A stretch of 64,000 bases of DNA from Terriglobia bacterium (GTDB lineage Bacteria > Acidobacteriota > Terriglobia > Bryobacterales > Bryobacteraceae), in NCBI GenBank assembly GCA_010084195.1, contig RGPS01000005.1, positions 1-64,000 of the forward strand. The letters run 5' to 3'. The notes under the pieces were generated by a model. It saw only the letters and a list, made by a program, of their open reading frames with translations. It did no database searches and was not told the origin of the DNA. The translations under genes and the position numbers were made by a program. Positions 59,364-64,000 of this stretch are shown here, piece after piece. The first letter of the stretch is position 1; the number at the start of each line of letters is the position of its first letter.

Positions 59364-60114
59364 TTTGCGTTGCAAACGGCGGGGAAACGATGCAGGCTGC
59401 GGTTTGGCAGGGTGAAACCTTTGTCGATTTTGACCCCGGCCTGAACTTCTGTACCGCGCAGATCCGTTCCGCGTTCGGGGATTCGGCGGAGACGCCGAGG
59501 TATATCCGCACGGTTCCTAAAAAGGGCTATCAGTTTATTGCACCTGTAAGAGTCATAGGTGCATTGCCAGTGGTTATTGCAACACCCCACCTCCGGTCCG
59601 TTGGCGGCACCTGGTGTTAGCTGGCGTTGTTGGCCTGGCGGCAGCGCTCTCTGTTACTGGGTGGTTTACCTTTCGTGAGGTGCAGGTTCGGGTAGCGATA
59701 GCGCGCCCCGACAGTCAACTCCCGGATACGGGATCGCAACTGATGGCGGATCAACCGACCGATTCGCTGATTGCGGAATTGGTGGTTGCCTCCCGTGGGC
59801 GCTATGCGGTGATCGGCAACGCGGCATCCCTGCGCGTTGCGAGGGCACAGCGAGATCCGCAGGCGACCGCTGCGGCATTGGGAGCAAGGTACTTTGTGGT
59901 CGGCCAGGTGCAACCGGGACCGCAGGGCGATGTCGTGGTGGCTTCGCCGTTGAGAATGCCGCAGCAGACCCACATCGCCGTCGGGAGATTTCCTGTGGGG
60001 CGCGGCGGCCTGGGCCAGGCAGAGGCGGCACGGCGTATTGCGGAGAGATTCCGTAAGGTTCTGTCGGCTGAAACCACCGAAACAACGTCCTCACAAGTGC
60101 CCGCAACCCGTTGA
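59348..60114 (+). pseudogene. CadC/OmpR-type winged-helix regulator, truncated and frameshifted
   Basis: The frame from 59348 has only the second half of a winged-helix Trans_reg_C domain: TFVDFDPGLNFCTAQIRSAF, GDSAETPRYIRTVPKKGYQF, IAPV. The first ~60 residues of the domain are missing and the coding similarity begins just after the 18-bp hairpin. After a stop at 59620 the reading continues in another frame from 59614: a transmembrane segment (LAGVVGLAAALSVTGWF) and a periplasmic-like domain (LIAELVVASRGRYAVIGNAA, ARYFVVGQVQPGPQGDV). Intact family members are ToxR/CadC-like membrane regulators. A deletion plus a frameshift makes this a probable pseudogene. Confidence 0.6.
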
Positions 60115-60194
60115 GCGGGAAGCAGATAACGCCTGTCATCGAATTCACCCGAAAAAACTTGCGGGCGCCGGGGGCGGACGGCTACCATCGCGGA

Positions 60195-60971
60195 ATGAAC
60201 CCGATTTCACGCCGCACGCTGGCACAGGCTGGTACAGTCCTGCTGACCAAAAATGCCTTCGCCGAAACCGCACCCTCTCCGATACCCGAGCAATGGCCGG
60301 TTCAACCCTCTGCCCTCGCCATTGAAATGGTGGGAGTTTCCCACCTCAATTTCAAGCGTACGAAGGAATTGGTGGAGGCATGGCCGACGCTCGTCAATGC
60401 GGCCATTGACTGGGGCTTCGGCGACTGGGAATCGGCGCTCGGAGCGGCCTCGCATGTCGGCAGCCAGGATATTGCGGAGTATTTGATCGCGAACGGGGCA
60501 CGACCGACGTTGTTTTCCGCAGCGATGCTGGGGCAACTGGAGGTGGTGAAGGCCATGCTGGAGGCCCAGCCCGGGGTGCAGAAGATACGCGGTCCGCACA
60601 GCATCAGCCTGCTGGCCCACGCGCGGGCCGGCGGACCTCAGGCCGAGCGTGTTCTGAAGTATCTCGAATCGCTGGGTGATGCCGGCTCGCCCCCGCAGCC
60701 CCCCCTTACTGCGGAGGAGAAAGCGGCGCTCGAGGGCACCTGGATCTTCGGGAAAGGCGCGAAGGACCGGCTCGAAGTCAAAACAAATCGGAATGGAGTT
60801 CTGACGATGACCCATCCGGGTAACGAGGCGCGGAACCTCCTGCACCTCGGCAGTCTGGACTTCCATCCGGCGGGAGTGCCCACGGTACGTGTGCGCTTTG
60901 CAGGGCAGGGTCGGGACATGGTGCTGACCGTACACGACAAAGATATTCTCGTCACCGCAAAGCGGGATTGA
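60195..60971 (+). CDS. Tat-exported ankyrin-repeat protein
   Basis: 258 aa from the ATG at 60195. Leader PISRRTLAQAGTVLLTKNAFA with SRRTLAQ resembles a Tat signal. Ankyrin-like helices follow (DWESALGAASHVGSQDIAEY, TLFSAAMLGQLEVVKAMLEA, ISLLAHARAGGPQAERVLKY). The last ~70 residues form a small beta domain (LEGTWIFGKGAKDRLEVKTN, DILVTAKRD). Exported ankyrin proteins usually bind other proteins. No operon partner is evident. Confidence 0.7.
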   Translation: MNPISRRTLAQAGTVLLTKNAFAETAPSPIPEQWPVQPSALAIEMVGVSHLNFKRTKELVEAWPTLVNAAIDWGFGDWESALGAASHVGSQDIAEYLIANGARPTLFSAAMLGQLEVVKAMLEAQPGVQKIRGPHSISLLAHARAGGPQAERVLKYLESLGDAGSPPQPPLTAEEKAALEGTWIFGKGAKDRLEVKTNRNGVLTMTHPGNEARNLLHLGSLDFHPAGVPTVRVRFAGQGRDMVLTVHDKDILVTAKRD

Positions 60972-61062
60972 ACGACTACCGGCTCGACAGCCCGGAGTCG
61001 CCCGGGGGCAGGTGTGCCGCTCCCCTTTGCGGTTGCGGCGGCGCGCCCCGCTTTACCCCGGC

Positions 61063-62322
61063 TCAGAGGCTTTTCAGTTCCTGTTCCACGGCTGTAGCGA
61101 AATAGTCGACTTCGGCTACCGTAGTGTAGACGCTCGGCGTGATGCGAATGCCTGTGTATTCGTCGTGACGGACGGCCACGGTATAGATGGCATGGTTGGC
61201 CTGCAGGGCGGCAACCAGCTTGAAAGCGTCCGCGCCCTTCAGCCCCAGCATTCCAATGCCACACGACATCGCGGGGTCAGGATTGTGCAGGATCCGGACT
61301 TTGGGGTGCTTCGCCAACTGGTTTGCCCAGCGGTCTTTCAGCTAGCGAAGACGCGCGGCCTTCCGTTCGATCCCGATGTTCTGGTTAAAGGTGAGCGCTT
61401 CGCAAATGGCATCAAAATTTGCCGCCGGGTGGGTGCCGACTTCTTCGAACTTACGAATGTTGTCGTCTTGCCGCTCGCTCGACGCCATCATGGCCCACGT
61501 CTCTTTAATGCGCGATTTGCGGACGTAGAGAAAGCCGGTGCCGATGGGGGCAAAAGTCCATTTATGCAGGCTGACCCCGTAGTAGTCACAGTTGAGGTCG
61601 GAGATCTTATAGGGAAATTGATTGAAGGCGTGGGCACCATCAACAATCACGGGAATACCTCGCTCATGAGCCATGTCGCAGATCCGCCGCACCGGGAAGA
61701 TCTGGCCCGTTCGATTGGTGATGTGGCAGAGCAGAATCAGCTTCGTTTGCGGCCTGATGGCCTGTTCGAAACGCTGGTAGAGATCATCCATACTGACCAC
61801 CGGAACCGGGATCGAGATCATCTTCAGCTTGATTCCTTCGCGCCGGACACGCTGGCGGAAGGTGGTCAGCATGCGGGGATAATCCTGGTTCGTGGTGAGG
61901 ACTTCGTCGCCGGGTTTCAGCGTGACGCCAAGCTGGGCAATTTCCAGAGCCTCACTGGAATTGCGGGTTATGGCGATTTCTTCCGGGTCGCAACCAGCAG
62001 CGTCGGCGATCATGCGGCGGGCGCGTTCAATCTTTGGGTCCAACTGCATCACCATCGTGTGATACGGGCCCATATTCGTGAAGTCGAGATAGCGCTTCAT
62101 AGCATCCTGCACGGTGCGCGGTGCCGGACTCGCGTAGCCGTTATTCATGTTGATGACGGTCCGGTCCGTGGTGAACTCGTTACGGATCGTCATCCAGAAA
62201 TCTTCGTCTGTGGCCATCTCCTCGGCGGATTTGCCCTTCGTGGCGGCCGCGAGGGCAGAAAAGGACACTTGCGTAGCGAGAGCGGCTGTGGCAGTGCTCT
62301 GGAAAAAGCTGCGGCGGTTCAT
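61063..62322 (-). pseudogene. Class V aminotransferase (isopenicillin N epimerase-like) with in-frame amber stop
   Basis: The gene starts at 62322 with a leader (NRRSFFQSTATAALATQVSF) of the Tat type. PLP-binding features are intact: GYASPAPRTVQDAM, ITRNSSEALEIAQLG, VDGAHAFNQFPYKI and the lysine in VSLHKWTFAPIGTGFLYVR. At codon 327 (TAG, 61342-61344) the frame is interrupted, reading ...KAARLR-stop-LKDRWANQL, and continues in the same frame for 92 more codons to a TGA at 61063. A single base change from a Tyr codon explains it. The truncated protein would lack the C-terminal small domain. Either a recent pseudogene or a base error. Confidence 0.8.
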
Positions 62323-62410
62323 AAAGGAGGCTCCAGGTCGTGTCAAGGTTGCAGGTATTGCAGAGACAGACGGGGAACTCTCGGCGCAGCGGGGCGTTTC
62401 TGTGATTCTA

Positions 62411-63025
62411 TCAGCGTTTGGTGCGGATCGTAATACTGCGGACGTAAACCGGCGTTTTCGGGCGCTCCCCTTCAACAGGCACGGTAGAGATGGCGACTGC
62501 AACCTGGTAGCCTTCCAGAACCTGCCCGAAGATGGTGTGGCGACCATCGAGATGGGTGGAACGGCCCACCGTAATGAAAAACTGGCAGGAACCTGAATTG
62601 GGTCGGCCGGTGTTGGCCATGCCGAGAGACCCGGGGTTATCGAAGCTGATTTTCTTCGTGATCTCGTCGGGGATGGTGGGGATGCCGCAGTCGCCTGCGC
62701 CGGTGCCTTTCACGTCGCCGGTTTGGATCATGAAGCCTTTGATGACGCGGTGGAAGAACAGGCCGTCGTAGTAGCGTTGCCGAACGTCCTTACCCTTCCT
62801 GTCTTTGGTGATTTTGTTGCCCTCAGCGAGGTCAATGAAGTTCTTCACGGCAACAGGTGCCAGGTCGTCATAGAGCAGCGCGACCATCCTGCCCAGTGAG
62901 GTTTCGATGATGGCGTAGATGCCTGCGGGCTCGGGGAGTTCGATTTCTGGTGCAGGCGGAGTTGGGGTCTGGCCGAAGCTGAGTGCGGCGGTGGCCAGAA
63001 CGACGAGGAGTTTGTGAAAGCCCAC
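62411..63025 (-). CDS. Exported cyclophilin-type peptidyl-prolyl isomerase
   Basis: 204 aa. Signal peptide (FHKLLVVLATAALSFGQ), then a Pro-rich linker and the cyclophilin domain: AVKNFIDLAEGNK, YYDGLFFHRVIKGFMIQTGD (catalytic Arg in FHRV), GSLGMANTGRPNSGSCQFFI and LDGRHTIFGQVLEGYQVA. Function: cis-trans isomerisation of prolyl bonds during folding in the periplasm. 88 bp upstream of the aminotransferase in the same direction; divergent from the TonB-type receptor. Confidence 0.9.
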   Translation of the reverse strand: MGFHKLLVVLATAALSFGQTPTPPAPEIELPEPAGIYAIIETSLGRMVALLYDDLAPVAVKNFIDLAEGNKITKDRKGKDVRQRYYDGLFFHRVIKGFMIQTGDVKGTGAGDCGIPTIPDEITKKISFDNPGSLGMANTGRPNSGSCQFFITVGRSTHLDGRHTIFGQVLEGYQVAVAISTVPVEGERPKTPVYVRSITIRTKR

Positions 63026-63082
63026 AGGCTCATTTTATGACAGTTCTGTTTTGCGCCTTGGTACCCTGACCATTAGCCTCCC

Positions 63083-64000
63083 GTGCCCACGTCTTTGCTG
63101 CTTGTCGCGCTCCTATGCTCTGCACAGAGTCAGGACGCAACTGTGCCAAAGCCCAACGGCCCCGGATCCGAGGTCGTGGCTGCGCCTGCTGCGGGTCCGG
63201 CCAACCTGCTGGGCAATGTGAACAGCCAGGTCGGCGAAAGCCGGCGGAACGAGAACCTTCAGTTCAATCAGATTGATAATAACGGCCAAAAGGAAATACA
63301 GAACCGGATGGGGACTGCGGCCACAGCCGTGACTGAGTTCAGGCCGGAACAGAACTACTTCGGGGCTGAGTTCGGCAACAAGCCAACGGGACAAATCCAT
63401 CTGACCCCAGCCGGGAAGGCCCTCTCCAGACCGCATTTCTCCCTATATGAGACGCATGGAAACAGCGCTTTCACGGCTCGTTCATTCTTTCAGTCGGGCG
63501 CGGTAAGAGCTTCGCGAAGCAACCAGTACGGCTTCCAGGCGGAGATGGGTCTCTGGAAGAACGCATTCCTTTCGCTTTCGGGTTCGCAGGACAAGAACAG
63601 CGGGTTTGTAAATGGGAATGTGCAGGTGCCGTTGCCTTCGGAGCGTTCGATTTTGGCAAAGAACCCGGCAGCAGCTCAGATCATGCAGCGGTTCCTGAAT
63701 GCCTATCCGGCTGAGCTGCCCAACCGAACCGACATTGACCCACGCGCCCTGAATACCAATGCGAAGCAGACGCTTGGCACGAATTCCACTTCAGAGAAAC
63801 TGGACCAGAAGCTAAGTGCCCGCGACCGTTTTGTTTTTCAACATACGCTGCTGATGCAGAAGGTGGACGCTTTTCAGTTGATAGCCGGGCAGAATCCGGA
63901 TACAACAACGAAGAGCCACGACGCCCGGATTACGTGGCTTCGGACCGTTAGCCCCCGGATGCAACTGCAGGCGTCGACCGGGTTCGACCGGAACCATACG
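63083..64000 (+). CDS. TonB-dependent receptor-like outer-membrane protein (5' part only)
   Basis: The frame opens at a GTG at 63083 and stays open to the right edge (306 codons). A signal peptide (PTSLLLVALLCSAQSQD) is followed by an Asn/Gln-rich linker (NVNSQVGESRRNENLQFNQI, DNNGQKEIQNRMG) and then beta-strand-like sequence with alternating residues (FQAEMGLWKNAFLSLSGSQD, RFVFQHTLLMQKVDAFQLIA). It resembles the barrel region of Oar-like/TonB-type proteins abundant in Bryobacterales, here without a visible carboxypeptidase-like domain or plug. No ATG start is close; the ribosome site is weak. Confidence 0.55.
   Translation, partial: MPTSLLLVALLCSAQSQDATVPKPNGPGSEVVAAPAAGPANLLGNVNSQVGESRRNENLQFNQIDNNGQKEIQNRMGTAATAVTEFRPEQNYFGAEFGNKPTGQIHLTPAGKALSRPHFSLYETHGNSAFTARSFFQSGAVRASRSNQYGFQAEMGLWKNAFLSLSGSQDKNSGFVNGNVQVPLPSERSILAKNPAAAQIMQRFLNAYPAELPNRTDIDPRALNTNAKQTLGTNSTSEKLDQKLSARDRFVFQHTLLMQKVDAFQLIAGQNPDTTTKSHDARITWLRTVSPRMQLQASTGFDRNHT

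Noticed and set aside
61342-61344. Amber codon as a pyrrolysine site
   Set aside because: No pyl genes are seen, the enzyme class does not use pyrrolysine, and the position looks like an ordinary Tyr in the local motif.
61012-62433. 473-codon open frame on the plus strand over the aminotransferase
   Set aside because: The minus strand carries PLP-enzyme motifs on both sides of the amber codon; the plus frame is a codon-bias shadow.
1-64000. CRISPR array, prophage or integron
   Set aside because: No regularly spaced repeats, integrase, capsid, terminase or attC-like series was seen anywhere in the window.

Overview
The window is high-GC DNA that reads like an Acidobacteriota chromosome, most likely the Bryobacterales/Solibacter group. 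The clues are the paired DUF1592-type cytochrome and DUF1552 genes, DUF1080 and SMP-30 proteins with Tat-like SRR/TRR leaders, a PEP-CTERM protein, TPR-bearing Ser/Thr kinase, an Oar/TonB-like outer-membrane protein at the right edge and many ECF-type regulators. This assignment is inference from gene content, not from a marker gene. One tRNA (Pro, GGG) is present. No rRNA, CRISPR array or intact transposase was seen.

Layout. 1-4.4 kb: secreted LRR protein (cut by the left edge) divergent from a DUF1592/DUF1552 pair. 4.4-8.5 kb: accessory island with two copies of an XRE regulator and two DUF6036/AbiEii-like nucleotidyltransferases, palindromic operators, a frameshifted miaE and small unknown genes. 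8.5-13.2 kb: minus-strand operon of a molybdopterin oxidoreductase, an FGE-sialidase-MORN fusion and a cytochrome c. 13.3-23.0 kb: three large GT-C-like membrane proteins, an outer-membrane barrel with a decayed 94-bp copy of its end, a decayed 1.3-kb stretch with an IS-like end, a DksA-type protein, pgeF. 23.0-28.7 kb: sixA, MFS pump, SMP-30, CapA, ManD-like dehydratase.

28.7-38.6 kb is the most interesting part: a minus-strand unit of ECF sigma factor, a membrane anti-sigma factor that ends in a periplasmic CxxCH haem-attachment motif, then ccmE-F-H, a CcmI-like zinc-ribbon protein, a secreted/membrane protein and ccmA-B-C-D. CcmE is the CxxxY variant and CcmH has an unusual cysteine cluster. 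The sigma gene carries an ECF-type promoter, so the anti-sigma factor could itself be a substrate and sensor of cytochrome c maturation. A second ECF sigma factor nearby (37.7 kb) is fused in frame to its anti-sigma partner through a run of eight T.

38.6-54.2 kb: DUF155-like protein, nagB, DUF1080 protein, hexuronate-type MFS carrier, alpha/beta-hydrolase-domain protein, beta-lactamase-like hydrolase, GDPD, old yellow enzyme, and a three-gene operon of thioredoxin-like protein, flavin halogenase-like oxidoreductase and carotenoid oxygenase, then a ClC channel and tRNA-Pro. 54.5-64 kb: PEBP and Dabb-domain proteins, a kinase-TPR gene followed by a 46-aa repeat peptide, PEP-CTERM protein, a broken CadC-like regulator, an ankyrin protein, an aminotransferase interrupted by one amber codon, a cyclophilin and the start of a TonB-type receptor. 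Four genes are broken by frameshift or nonsense; these could be real decay or assembly errors.
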